Shown: positions 23,282-31,016, counted from the first letter of the stretch. The stretch is 38,906 nucleotides of DNA from Dehalococcoidia bacterium (GCA_023271515.1 JALPXQ010000003.1:1-38906); one strand, 5' to 3'. Made by a program: numbers and translations. Notes: a model not told the origin generated them from the sequence alone.

Positions 23282-25774
23282 ATGATGAGGTTCTCTTGGT
23301 ATCTCATCTTAGCAGTTCTGGTCATGGCAGGTCTGTTTGGCCTGGTGATTTTTACCTGGCTGCAACCCGCGGTGCCGGTCGCCGATCAGGCTCCAATACC
23401 AGAAGGGACGATACCGCCCGGTGAGTCTATCCAGGAGGCTATCGATGGGGCGGAAGCAGGCGCGGTGATCCAGTTGGCAGCCGGAACCTGGGAGGAGAAT
23501 ATCAGGATCGACAGACCCCTGACACTAAAGGGTGCGGGTGCCGGACAGACGATAGTCGACGGGATCAAAGAGGGCTATCCGGTCGTTTGGATCGCGGCGG
23601 ATGAGCGAATCACGGTCAAGTTAGAGGGACTGACGATCACCGGAGCGGAGGAAGGAGATCCCGATGCGGAGAGCCGCGCCCGCGGGATACTGGCCCAGGG
23701 TGAACTGCACCTGAATATCACCAACTCCGCCGTCTCCGAAAACAGGCACGGCATCGAGCTCAGTGACTCGGCGCAGGCCGAAATCACTGGCACCACCTTC
23801 TCCCGGAACAGGCACGGGGTCATGCTCCGGGACTCAGCAAGGGCTGAGATCAGCAACTCCACCATCTCCGGTGACAGGGAAGGTGCCGGCATCCTCCTGA
23901 AGGACTCAGCACAGGCTGAGATCACCAATTCTGCCACATCGGGAAACTGGCATGGCATCCTGCTCAGGGACTCAGCGCAAGCAGAGATCAGCGACTCCGC
24001 CATTTCCCAGAACGAGGTAGGCATCGGGCTTGCAGGCGAAACGCAGGCCATGATCACCGGCTCCAACATCTCCGAGAACAGTTGGGGGATCGGGCTTGTG
24101 GGTAAAGCAGAGATAGCAATCACCACCTCCAATATCTCCGGGAACAGCCAGGAGGGGATCGGGGTTGGGGGCGAAGCACAGGCTGGGATCGCGGGTTCCA
24201 TCATCTCCGATAACAATCACGGCATCATCCTCCGGGGCACAGCACGGACAGAGATCAGCGATTCCACTATTTCCGGGAACAGATGGGGCATCGAACTTTC
24301 GGCAACAGCAGAGGCAGAGGTCTTCGAGGCCACCATTTCCGCAAACGGAGTTGCTGTCAGAGTCAGGCATTCAGCGCAGGTCGGAATCACCGGGTCTGAC
24401 ATCTCCGGGAACGGGTGGACTGGCATTGAGATCAGGGACTCGGCGCAGGCCGTGATCGCCGGCTCCGCCATCTCCGAGAATGTGGGGCCTGGCATAGCGC
24501 TTTCGGCAACTGCGCAGGCCGTGATCACTGGCTCCACCATTTCCGAAAACAGGGACGGCGCATGGCTGCGGAACTCCGCCCACCTAAAGATCACCGGCTC
24601 CGCCGTCTCCGGGAGCCAGCAGGATGGCTTCATACTGAGAAACTCAGCGTATTTAGAGGTCACGGACTCCACCATCTCCCGGAACGAGCGACACGGCATC
24701 AATCTGTTGAACTCAGCGCATGCTGTGGTCACCGGCTCCACCATCCGCGACAACCAAGAACATGGAGTCAAGCTTTCGTGCTTCGCGCACGGGGAGATCA
24801 CCGATAATCTCATCAAGGGCAATGGGAGGGGTGGAATTATATCCCTTTCAGATCGGCCGTTGACAGGGGGCAATAACACCATGCTGAAGAACGGCCTCGA
24901 CCTTCTAGGGAATCTCCCCTCCGGCCTGCGAAAGCCGCTGATGGAGCCGGTTGAATGGGAGATAAGGCTTCCCGATCCTGCTGTTCCCACCCTGCAGCAT
25001 GCGGTTGACGCTCTGCTGCCCGGAGGACGGCTGATCCTGGGTGAGGGCAGCTACACCGGTGGGGTGACGATCGGAAAAGACCTCACCATCATAGCCAAGG
25101 AAGGCGCGAAACCACGTATCGAAGGGGGATTTGCCGTTATCTCCCTGGCGAGGGCGGCACGAGTGAAAATAGACGGACTCCTCCTGAGGGACGGCTGGAT
25201 GGGGTTGGCCGGCGGCACCACTACTCAGATAGAGATCACCGACAGCACCATCTCCGAGAACAAAGCATATGGTATCAAGCTCTGGGACTCAGCGCAGGCT
25301 GTGATCACCGACTCTACCATCTCCCGGAACGAGAAACACGGCGTCCTGTTGTTGAACTCAGCGCAGACTACGATCACCGGTTCCACGATCTCCGATAATG
25401 GGTGGAACGGCATCGAGCTCAGGGATTGGGCGCAGGCAGAGATCACCGGCTCCACCTTCTCCGAGAACAGTGTGCACGGTATCAAGCTTTGGGATTCAGC
25501 ACAAGCGCTCCTGAGAGGGAACACGGCCATCAACAACAGGTATGGCGTCAGTGCTATACAACTCGTGCAGGGCTATATCGCAGGCTCCGCTAACACCATC
25601 CCAGGCCCTGGCGAGCCCGGTGGGAATCATATCAATGTCATCCCCGCGAGGCTATGCTTCCTGATGACCGAAGAGGGTGGGGAATATCGGCCGGTGGCTC
25701 CTACATTTCAGGAGCCTGCTCCACCTGCTCCACCTGTGCCCCGGCACTGGGTCGCCGAAGCCCGACGTCCGTAG
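23282..25774 (+). CDS. Membrane-anchored right-handed beta-helix repeat protein
   Basis: An 830-residue exported protein. Residues 5-28 form an uncleaved-looking signal anchor (LILAVLVMAGLFGLVIF), so the body should sit outside the membrane. Two lobes each begin with a cap of the pectate-lyase/NosD type (IQEAIDGAEAGAVIQLAAGT near 50; LQHAVDALLPGGRLILGEGS near 575), followed by coils of 22-24 residues with the pattern AQAEITGSTISGNxxHGIxL. I count 17 coils in lobe 1 and 5 in lobe 2. Such folds bind or cleave polysaccharides or act as scaffolds; no catalytic residues are identifiable. GGAG lies 6 nt before the ATG. The proline-rich tail ends RHWVAEARRP, encoded by sequence antisense to a dppA fragment, so the original C-terminus may have been replaced. 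Confidence 0.85.
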   Translation: MMRFSWYLILAVLVMAGLFGLVIFTWLQPAVPVADQAPIPEGTIPPGESIQEAIDGAEAGAVIQLAAGTWEENIRIDRPLTLKGAGAGQTIVDGIKEGYPVVWIAADERITVKLEGLTITGAEEGDPDAESRARGILAQGELHLNITNSAVSENRHGIELSDSAQAEITGTTFSRNRHGVMLRDSARAEISNSTISGDREGAGILLKDSAQAEITNSATSGNWHGILLRDSAQAEISDSAISQNEVGIGLAGETQAMITGSNISENSWGIGLVGKAEIAITTSNISGNSQEGIGVGGEAQAGIAGSIISDNNHGIILRGTARTEISDSTISGNRWGIELSATAEAEVFEATISANGVAVRVRHSAQVGITGSDISGNGWTGIEIRDSAQAVIAGSAISENVGPGIALSATAQAVITGSTISENRDGAWLRNSAHLKITGSAVSGSQQDGFILRNSAYLEVTDSTISRNERHGINLLNSAHAVVTGSTIRDNQEHGVKLSCFAHGEITDNLIKGNGRGGIISLSDRPLTGGNNTMLKNGLDLLGNLPSGLRKPLMEPVEWEIRLPDPAVPTLQHAVDALLPGGRLILGEGSYTGGVTIGKDLTIIAKEGAKPRIEGGFAVISLARAARVKIDGLLLRDGWMGLAGGTTTQIEITDSTISENKAYGIKLWDSAQAVITDSTISRNEKHGVLLLNSAQTTITGSTISDNGWNGIELRDWAQAEITGSTFSENSVHGIKLWDSAQALLRGNTAINNRYGVSAIQLVQGYIAGSANTIPGPGEPGGNHINVIPARLCFLMTEEGGEYRPVAPTFQEPAPPAPPVPRHWVAEARRP
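23702..24853 (+). repeat. Coding tandem repeats, lobe 1 (17 beta-helix coils)
   Basis: Seventeen degenerate units of 66-72 bp encode one helix turn each. Recurrent text is ATCACCGGCTCCACCATCTC followed by GAGAAC or GGGAAC. Units differ at many positions, so they are old and selected at protein level rather than recent slippage products. Confidence 0.85.
25217..25564 (+). repeat. Coding tandem repeats, lobe 2 (5 beta-helix coils)
   Basis: Five further units of the same kind follow a second cap segment. Units such as KLWDSAQAVITDSTISRN and KLWDSAQALLRGNTAINN are close to each other and to lobe 1, indicating internal duplication of the whole cap-plus-coil module. Confidence 0.82.
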
Positions 25775-25950
25775 TGGCCATCGGTGACGACCTCAGTGGC
25801 GCCGCCGGAGAGCGCCCCTTCGATGGCCGCGTTGGCGTCCGCAGTCATCAGTTTACGGAAACGCTCATACTCTTTGTGGCTTAACGAGGTGTGGCCGGCT
25901 GCCACCACGCCAGAGATGCCCTCCATATCTACTGAGATCAGCACGTTCAT
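25770..25950 (-). pseudogene. dppA: 5' fragment of a D-aminopeptidase gene (DppA, peptidase M55)
   Basis: From ATG 25950, with AAGGAGG upstream, the sequence reads MNVLISVDMEGISGVV and continues to GATEVVTDGHYG. This is the start of the M55 D-aminopeptidase family, including the zinc ligands D8, E10 and a His at about 59. Homology stops after some 60 of about 270 residues, exactly where the beta-helix gene ends on the other strand; the frame then runs into unrelated antisense sequence. It is a truncated gene left at a rearrangement junction. DppA cleaves D-Ala-D-Ala-type peptides, which fits the D-amino-acid genes further on. Confidence 0.8.
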
Positions 25951-26053
25951 TACTCCTCCTTCCCTGTCGGCGCTTTGAAGGCAATGGGAATCCTTTCTGT
26001 TCAATCGCTAGTTTTATAACCTGGCTGACCCAAGATACGTAAAGAAGAACAAT

Positions 26054-26083
26054 TTGCCTTACTTCTGCTAAAGCTTGTATACT
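26054..26083 (+). promoter_or_regulatory. Sigma-70-like promoter of the M20/dppDF unit
   Basis: TTGCCT (26054-26059) and TATACT (26078-26083) are 18 bp apart and about 50 bp before the M20 gene. Apart from this and the dppA fragment, the 359 bp between the beta-helix and M20 genes hold nothing recognisable. Confidence 0.55.
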
Positions 26084-26133
26084 TATTGTAGGACAATTAG
26101 GGACTATCTCTATAAGGGGGCTAAGATTTTGAA

Positions 26134-27288
26134 ATGGAAGAACTCAAAGAAGAGGCTATCAAGCAGATTGAGAGTTTAAAGGATGAGCTTATCGAGCTGA
26201 GTGATAGGATACATAAGAATCCTGAGTTAGGGTTTGAGGAGCATAAGGCTTGTGCCTGGTTAACCGATATGCTTTCAGAGCATGGCTTTGAGGTAGAAAG
26301 AGGGGTAGCAGGCCTTAAGACAGCTTTTCGTGCAACCTTTACCGGCTCCAAAGAGCATCCTAGGGTTGCTCTTCTTGCAGAATACGATGCCCTGCCTGAG
26401 ATCGGGCATGCCTGTGGGCATAACATAATTGCTGCCAGCAGCGTAGGAGCAGCCATAGCATTGAGCAAGCTCAATTTGCCAGGCACTGTTGTGGTGTTGG
26501 GAACACCGGCCGAGGAAGGCGGTGGCGGTAAGATAATCATGATCGAACAAGGTGCCTTCAAGGGTATAGATGCAGCGATGATGATTCATCCTTCAGATCA
26601 GAACCTGATCTGGAAGGGATCGCTGGCTATAAAGCAGATAAGGATGAAGTTCAAGGGCAAATCAGCCCATGCCGCGGCCGAACCGGAAAAGGGTATAAAC
26701 GCCCTGGACGCAGTCATCCAGACCTTTAACAACATCAACGCTTTAAGGCAGCACCTCACCGAAGATGTGCGCATCCATGGAATAATCACTCACGGTGGAG
26801 TGAAGCCCAATATTGTGCCTGACTACGCAGAGGCCTATTTCTATGTGCGTGCACTGGAGGAAAACTACCTCCTGGAGGTATTAGAAAAGGTCAAAAATTG
26901 TGCCAAAGGTGCAGCATTGGCCCAGGGGGCTAAAGTAGAGTTTGAGATAGGTAGAGGATATAGATCTCACAAGCCGAACCACGCATTAGCCGAGGCATTT
27001 GAGGCCAACCTGTTAGCATTAGGTGTAAAGCCTGATAGACCGCCGGAGCATGGTGGTATAGGCTCAAGCGATATAGGTGATGTGAGCCATGTTGTGCCGG
27101 CCATCCATCCTTATATCTCTATCACCGAAGGGGAACTTCCAGGTCATTCACCTGAGTTTGCTGAGGCTGCTTGTTCAGAAAAAGGGCACCGGGGGCTAGT
27201 TATCGGTGCAAAAGCACTTGCAATGACCGCTATTGATTTATTTATCCATGATATTTTAGCAAGGAGGGAAGAATCGTGGCACCGTTGA
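26134..27288 (+). CDS. M20-family metal-dependent amidohydrolase (peptidase/aminoacylase type)
   Basis: A cytoplasmic di-metal hydrolase of 384 residues that removes N-acyl groups or cleaves short peptides. The M20 catalytic core is clear: AEYDALP with D85, GHACGHN (H92, H96), PAEEGGGG with the general base E127 and ligand E128, and the dimerisation domain beginning KGKSAHAAAEPEKGINALDA. The later metal His is in LPGHSPEF. It is closest in style to the AbgB-like and HmrA-like amidohydrolases. Its 3' end overlaps the first ATPase gene of the second pair by 13 bp, linking uptake with intracellular cleavage. The exact substrate is unknown. By eye its sequence is more AT-rich than the flanking transporter genes. 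Confidence 0.9.
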   Translation: MEELKEEAIKQIESLKDELIELSDRIHKNPELGFEEHKACAWLTDMLSEHGFEVERGVAGLKTAFRATFTGSKEHPRVALLAEYDALPEIGHACGHNIIAASSVGAAIALSKLNLPGTVVVLGTPAEEGGGGKIIMIEQGAFKGIDAAMMIHPSDQNLIWKGSLAIKQIRMKFKGKSAHAAAEPEKGINALDAVIQTFNNINALRQHLTEDVRIHGIITHGGVKPNIVPDYAEAYFYVRALEENYLLEVLEKVKNCAKGAALAQGAKVEFEIGRGYRSHKPNHALAEAFEANLLALGVKPDRPPEHGGIGSSDIGDVSHVVPAIHPYISITEGELPGHSPEFAEAACSEKGHRGLVIGAKALAMTAIDLFIHDILARREESWHR

Positions 27289-28259
27289 TTGAGGTGAGAG
27301 GTCTCAAGACGTATTTCTATACCGATGACGGCGTAGTGCGGGCGGTGGATGGGGTTGATTTCACCATTGAGCAGGAGAAGACTCTCGGGGTGGTCGGTGA
27401 GAGCGGGTGCGGAAAGTCGGTGACCGCGCTCTCCATCATGGGGCTTATCCAGACGCCGCCGGGCAAGATCGAGGCCGGTGAGATCCTCTACCACCGGAAC
27501 GGGAATGTCACCGAGCTGACCAATCTCGATCCCAAAGGAAAGGAGTACCGCTCGATCCGGGGAAACGAGATCGCCATGATCTTCCAGGAGCCGATGACTT
27601 CCTTGAACCCGGTTTATACCATCGGGAACCAGATCATGGAGGCGATCATCCTCCACCAGAAGGTAGGGAAAAAGGAGGCCCGTAAGCGCGCGGTAGCGAT
27701 GCTGGAGGCGGTAGGCATTCCCTTGCCCCGGCAACGGATCGATGAATATCCTCATCAGCTCTCCGGCGGGATGCGCCAGCGTGCCATGATCGCCATGGCC
27801 CTCTCCTGTAACCCTTCTCTCCTCATCGCCGATGAGCCCACCACAGCGCTCGATGTCACGATTGAGGCGCAGGTGCTGACCCTGATGCACGACCTGCGCA
27901 AGGAGTTCAAGACGGCGATGATGTTGATCACCCACGACCTCGGGGTTATCGCCAGTATGGCCGATGACGTAGTTGTTATGTACCTGGGCAAGATCGTTGA
28001 AGGATCGACCGTCAGGAACGTCTTCCATCACACCAAACACCCGTACACGCAGGGGTTGATGAGCTCGATCCCGTCGCTGGCCACAAAGAGACATCGCCTT
28101 GTCCCCATTGAGGGGGTGGTCCCCGACCCGTTTGAAGTACCGGCGGGATGCGGCTTCGAGCCGCGGTGCCCCCAGTCGATGGGGATCTGCAAAAGGGAGA
28201 CTCCGCCGCTTAAGGAAGTTGTCCCCGGGCACCGGGCAGCCTGCTGGCTGTACGAATAA
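27276..28259 (+). CDS. dppD: ABC transporter ATPase, DppD/OppD type (second pair)
   Basis: A 327-residue ATPase with Walker A GESGCGKSV (41-49), the Q-loop region IFQEPMTSLNPVYTIGNQI, signature LSGGMRQRAMIAMAL near 162, Walker B LLIADEPTTALD and H-loop ITHDLGV. The C-terminal oligopeptide domain contains PAGCGFEPRCPQSMGICKRETP. The start is GTG at 27276 with AAGGAGGGA upstream, inside the end of the M20 gene. It resembles standard bacterial DppD more closely than the first-pair protein does. No permease or binding-protein gene accompanies this pair in the window, so it may serve permeases encoded elsewhere or lost by rearrangement. Confidence 0.95.
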   Translation: MAPLIEVRGLKTYFYTDDGVVRAVDGVDFTIEQEKTLGVVGESGCGKSVTALSIMGLIQTPPGKIEAGEILYHRNGNVTELTNLDPKGKEYRSIRGNEIAMIFQEPMTSLNPVYTIGNQIMEAIILHQKVGKKEARKRAVAMLEAVGIPLPRQRIDEYPHQLSGGMRQRAMIAMALSCNPSLLIADEPTTALDVTIEAQVLTLMHDLRKEFKTAMMLITHDLGVIASMADDVVVMYLGKIVEGSTVRNVFHHTKHPYTQGLMSSIPSLATKRHRLVPIEGVVPDPFEVPAGCGFEPRCPQSMGICKRETPPLKEVVPGHRAACWLYE

Positions 28260-28276
28260 TGAGGAGGTGAAAGAGT

Positions 28277-29317
28277 TTGGCTTCTGATAATGTTCTACTT
28301 GAAGTAAAGAACCTGAAGAAGTACTTCCCCGTGCGTAAGGGGATACTGAGGCGTGTGGTGGCCCATGTCAAGGCGGTCGACGATGTTGACCTGTACATCA
28401 AAGAGGGGGAGACCTTTGGGTTGGTGGGGGAGAGCGGCTGTGGGAAGACCACTATCGGCCGCACGATCCTTCGCCTGATCGAGCCGACCGCCGGCGGGGT
28501 CATCTTCCGGAGCAAGAGGCTTGCCAATTCAAGCGAGCAATACAGGGAGGTGGATGTGACCGCCGCCTCTCCGAAAGTGATGAAGGCGCTGCGCCGCGAT
28601 ATGCAGATCATCTTCCAGGACCCCTATTCCTCCCTGAACCCACGGATGACCGTGGGGGCCATCGTGGGGGAGCCGCTGCTGGTGCACGGTGTAGCCAGGG
28701 GGAGTGAACGGGAGGATCGCGTCCGCCACCTGCTGGGTGCCGTCGGGCTAAAGCCGGACCACATGAAGCGCTATCCCCACGAGTTCTCCGGTGGCCAGCG
28801 ACAGAGGATCGGGATTGCCCGTGCCCTTGCCCTGGAGCCGCAGCTGATCGTGGCTGACGAGCCGATCTCCGCCCTCGATGTTTCCATCCAGGCGCAGGTG
28901 TTGAACCTCCTGGAGGACCTTCAGGATGAATTCGGTCTGACCTACCTGTTCATCGCCCACAATCTCTCCGTGGTCAAGCATATCAGCGACCGGGTGGCGG
29001 TGATGTATCTCGGAAGGATAGTGGAGCTGGCCAGGACCGAGGAGCTGTTTGACAACCCGAAGCACCCCTACACCGAGGCGCTGATGTCGGCGGTTCCGGT
29101 TCCCGATCCCGATTACAGCGCGGAGCGAATCATCCTCAAGGGGGACGTCCCCAGTCCGGTCAATCCACCCTCCGGCTGCTACTTTCACCCGCGCTGCCGT
29201 TACGCCAGGGAGGTCTGCAAAACGGAGACCCCGGTCTATCGGCACCTCGGCGGGGAACACTTCGTCACCTGTCACCTGGCCGACTCGCTGAATCTGCGGC
29301 CGGTGCGGAAGGGTTGA
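28277..29317 (+). CDS. dppF: ABC transporter ATPase, DppF/OppF type (second pair)
   Basis: The partner ATPase, 346 residues: Walker A GESGCGKTT (51-59), IIFQDPYSSLNPRMTVGAIV, signature FSGGQRQR, Walker B LIVADEPISALD, and a C-terminal domain NPPSGCYFHPRCRYAREVC. The start is TTG at 28277, 9 nt after GGAGG at 28263-28267. The last 65 bp of the gene, from 29253, plus 5 bp beyond the stop are repeated at 31123-31192, on the other side of the ECF sigma locus. In its present position the 3' end overlaps the antisense tail of a small membrane protein gene. Confidence 0.95.
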   Translation: MASDNVLLEVKNLKKYFPVRKGILRRVVAHVKAVDDVDLYIKEGETFGLVGESGCGKTTIGRTILRLIEPTAGGVIFRSKRLANSSEQYREVDVTAASPKVMKALRRDMQIIFQDPYSSLNPRMTVGAIVGEPLLVHGVARGSEREDRVRHLLGAVGLKPDHMKRYPHEFSGGQRQRIGIARALALEPQLIVADEPISALDVSIQAQVLNLLEDLQDEFGLTYLFIAHNLSVVKHISDRVAVMYLGRIVELARTEELFDNPKHPYTEALMSAVPVPDPDYSAERIILKGDVPSPVNPPSGCYFHPRCRYAREVCKTETPVYRHLGGEHFVTCHLADSLNLRPVRKG

Positions 29318-29322
29318 TACTG
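29253..29322 (+). repeat. 70-bp direct repeat, copy 1 (3' end of dppF)
   Basis: Identical to 31123-31192 at 68 of 70 positions; the differences are at 29257 and 29310. It spans the last codons and stop of dppF and ends 5 bp after the stop. Homology ends sharply at 29322, where the ECF segment begins. Confidence 0.93.
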
Positions 29323-29606
29323 GTAATGGCTTGGAGGCCGCGCCGTTGTTTGTGTGTCCTTGTCAGCGGGAAGTCTCTTCGTCTCACCTTGGGAATTATG
29401 GCAGAAGGGCTGATCGTGTCCCGAAAATCGCGGGTTAGAAGCCGTGTTGCCTCGTGGGGCAATCCAGCCCTGCCGAGACACCGTTGAAACGCACGGGCGG
29501 CCTGGTGCCGTCGCCAGAGGAAACCTGGTAGCAGCACAGCCACTGCTACCAGGAGCCCTAATATTTTAGCTGCGATCCTCATTGCGAGCCAGATATTTTT
29601 CAGCAT
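29265..29606 (-). CDS. Small membrane protein of the ECF locus, C-terminus replaced at a junction
   Basis: A 113-residue protein with one membrane helix (about 10-30, AAKILGLLVAVAVLLPGF), then a basic RRHQAARAFQRCLGRAGLPHEATRLL segment. It starts 11 bp after the stop of the preceding gene, so it is probably the last gene of the sigma-factor operon. Its closing residues from INPSAPAADSA onward are encoded antisense to the dppF tail across the repeat boundary at 29322, so the native end was probably lost. The GLPHEA segment resembles SGIPEKDA in the protein before it. I do not recognise a named family; the first 80 residues are believable, the rest doubtful. Confidence 0.55.
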   Translation of the reverse strand: MLKNIWLAMRIAAKILGLLVAVAVLLPGFLWRRHQAARAFQRCLGRAGLPHEATRLLTRDFRDTISPSAIIPKVRRRDFPLTRTHKQRRGLQAITSINPSAPAADSASRPGDR

Positions 29607-29617
29607 CAGTCTTTCTC

Positions 29618-29968
29618 TTATTCCTCTTTCTCGATCTTGATGCGCATCCCGCTTCCGTGACCGGCGTGCATTCCGCCTACGAAGTGACCCGGAAATCCGT
29701 GGCCGACGTGCATCCCTTTGCCCATCACGTCCTTCAGGTTAATCATGTATCCGCGAGCCATCTCCAGGGCGTCCTTCTCCGGAATCCCGGATTCCACAAG
29801 TTTCTTGTAGAATGTCCCTATGGCGTCGCCCATGTTCTCAGCCGAATCTTTGGAGTAGAGCACCTTATGCAGGTCTCGCAGGAGATTCGGAATTCTGTCG
29901 GAAACCACATCTAAGACTTCCCTCACTGTCTCAGGGGATGCATGGCTTTCCTTTCGCTCCTCAGTCAT
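29618..29968 (-). CDS. Small soluble protein of the ECF locus with His/Gly/Met-rich tail
   Basis: A 116-residue protein starting MTEERKESH; ATG 29968 is chosen because AAAGGAGG lies 6 nt upstream. The body is helical (VREVLDVVSDRIPNLLRDL, SAENMGDAIGTFYKKLVESGIPEKDALEMARGY). The C-terminus (GKGMHVGHGFPGHFVGGMHA) is dense in His, Gly and Met, which often means metal binding. No export signal is evident. It follows the anti-sigma gene by 87 bp on the same strand and is likely a target or sensor of the system. I do not recognise an established family. Metal or envelope-stress involvement is only a hypothesis from composition. Confidence 0.65.
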   Translation of the reverse strand: MTEERKESHASPETVREVLDVVSDRIPNLLRDLHKVLYSKDSAENMGDAIGTFYKKLVESGIPEKDALEMARGYMINLKDVMGKGMHVGHGFPGHFVGGMHAGHGSGMRIKIEKEE

Positions 29969-30055
29969 TTTATGCCTCCTTTCTTGATGCAAAGATTTTG
30001 CGTTGACTTTGATCTTAAACCTGTATTAATCGCTGTAAGTCATCTTCACCTCCAT

Positions 30056-30424
30056 TCAAACAGCCTCGAATGCAAACAATGGGGCCCGGTAACCCAGGAG
30101 AAAAAGGTCTCCTCGCATGGGAATTCCCCTGCCCTCTACCAACACCCTAAGTGACAGTCCCAGCAAGGAGTGTCCCATGTTGACCTGAACGACGGGTAGC
30201 CCACGTGTGCGAGCCACCACCTTGTTCCATGTTCTCTCCGTCAGCCCCGGCATCTGCTCCAGGTCTGCCTGGTGCTCCCGCGCCATACGGATTATCCATC
30301 TCAGTTCTTCCCGACAGGCGGGGCAATTCACAAGATGATCGGCAATCAGCCAGGCCTCCTCCGATGGCAGGTTGTTGTTTGCATACCAGGGCATCAGTTC
30401 GTTTGCTCTTATACAGTCCATCAT
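30056..30424 (-). CDS. Putative zinc-finger anti-sigma factor
   Basis: A 122-residue protein with an N-terminal anti-sigma zinc-finger motif: H30, C34 and C37 in DHLVNCPACREEL, preceded by a helix starting MDCIRANELMPWY. In this family the zinc domain holds the cognate ECF sigma factor inactive. Its start overlaps the sigma gene stop by 4 bp (ATGA), the usual sigma/anti-sigma coupling. Unlike most such anti-sigma factors it has no clear membrane helix after the zinc domain, so it may be a soluble sensor. The last 45 residues are unassigned. Confidence 0.78.
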   Translation of the reverse strand: MMDCIRANELMPWYANNNLPSEEAWLIADHLVNCPACREELRWIIRMAREHQADLEQMPGLTERTWNKVVARTRGLPVVQVNMGHSLLGLSLRVLVEGRGIPMRGDLFLLGYRAPLFAFEAV

Positions 30425-30957
30425 CTCAGCATCTCCGCAAGCTTCCTTTTGGCATAGTACATCCTTGATTTGACCGTTCCCTCAGGCACATCCAGGAGAT
30501 TTGCAATTTCTCGGTACGGGAGTCCTGCATAGAATGTAAGGAACACTACCTCTCGTTGTTCCGGAGGCAGGGCCTCCACAGCGCCCAGAACCTGGTACTT
30601 GCTTTCAACAACATCCGCCGGGTCGGGGAGTGTCGTTGCCTCTGGAAAAAGGCGCTTGCATTTGGTCTCCTGCCGCAGAAGGTTGTGGGCCTGTTTGCGG
30701 GCGATGCCGAATATCCAGGTTGAAACCTGGGAACGGCCGGAAAATTTTCCCGCACCTTGCCAAACACAGACCATCGTCTCCTGGGCGACTTCCTCAGCCA
30801 ACTGACGGTCCCGAAGCAAGGTAAGGGCATAACGAAATACCCGTTCGGCAAAGCGATCATAAAGTTCGGAAAATGCATCCGGATCCCCCTTTGCAACCTC
30901 GCTTAAAAGAAAATTATCTTCCGGCACTGCTGTTTCCTGCAACTTCCCATCAGTCAA
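30421..30957 (-). CDS. ECF-type RNA polymerase sigma-70 factor
   Basis: A 178-residue alternative sigma factor. Region 2 spans about 20-90 (DAFSELYDRFAERVFRYALTLL, then LAEEVAQETMVCVW, then STWIFGIARKQAHNLLR). Region 4 spans about 128-176 (LPPEQREVVFLTFYAGLPYR, then EIANLLDVPEGTVKSRMYYAKRKL). It lacks sigma regions 1 and 3, as ECF factors do. The start is uncertain: TTG at 30957 gives the full frame, while GTG at codon 11 has AGGA upstream. It is first in a four-gene - strand operon with its anti-sigma. Self-activation is usual in such systems, and the region just upstream contains two short palindromes, but no convincing ECF promoter could be fixed. Confidence 0.93.
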   Translation of the reverse strand: MTDGKLQETAVPEDNFLLSEVAKGDPDAFSELYDRFAERVFRYALTLLRDRQLAEEVAQETMVCVWQGAGKFSGRSQVSTWIFGIARKQAHNLLRQETKCKRLFPEATTLPDPADVVESKYQVLGAVEALPPEQREVVFLTFYAGLPYREIANLLDVPEGTVKSRMYYAKRKLAEMLR

Positions 30958-30977
30958 CCCTGGCTCTCATCCAGGCC

Positions 30978-30991
30978 CTTACGTACGTAAG
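30978..30991. promoter_or_regulatory. Perfect 14-bp palindrome upstream of the ECF sigma gene
   Basis: CTTACGTACGTAAG reads the same on both strands and lies about 20 bp before the sigma gene start. It could be an operator. With a TTG start so near, it may fall in the transcribed leader. Confidence 0.4.
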
Positions 30992-31002
30992 TGGTAGAAA
31001 GG

Positions 31003-31016
31003 GAACCAAAAGGTTC
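31003..31016. promoter_or_regulatory. Inverted repeat GAACC-4-GGTTC upstream of the ECF sigma gene
   Basis: GAACC (31003-31007) and GGTTC (31012-31016) flank AAAA. GGAACC/TGAACC-like words resemble ECF -35 elements, but I found no -10 partner at 16-17 bp in either direction. Otherwise 31017-31122 shows nothing recognisable. Confidence 0.3.

Noticed and set aside
23575..24990. Two repetitive - strand open frames
   Set aside because: They mirror the repeats of the beta-helix gene; there is no ribosome-binding site or independent signal.
23702..25564. Regular repeats that might suggest a CRISPR array
   Set aside because: Units are degenerate, contiguous, in frame and encode beta-helix coils; there are no constant repeats with variable spacers.
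27144..28232. 362-codon open frame on the - strand
   Set aside because: It lies wholly antisense to the M20 and dppD genes, whose catalytic motifs are intact on the + strand.
29524..29553. Perfect 11-bp inverted repeat with 8-nt loop, possible terminator or IS end
   Set aside because: It lies within the membrane helix codons of the small membrane protein, where symmetric Leu/Val/Ala codons readily create such a repeat; there is no T-run and no partner copy.
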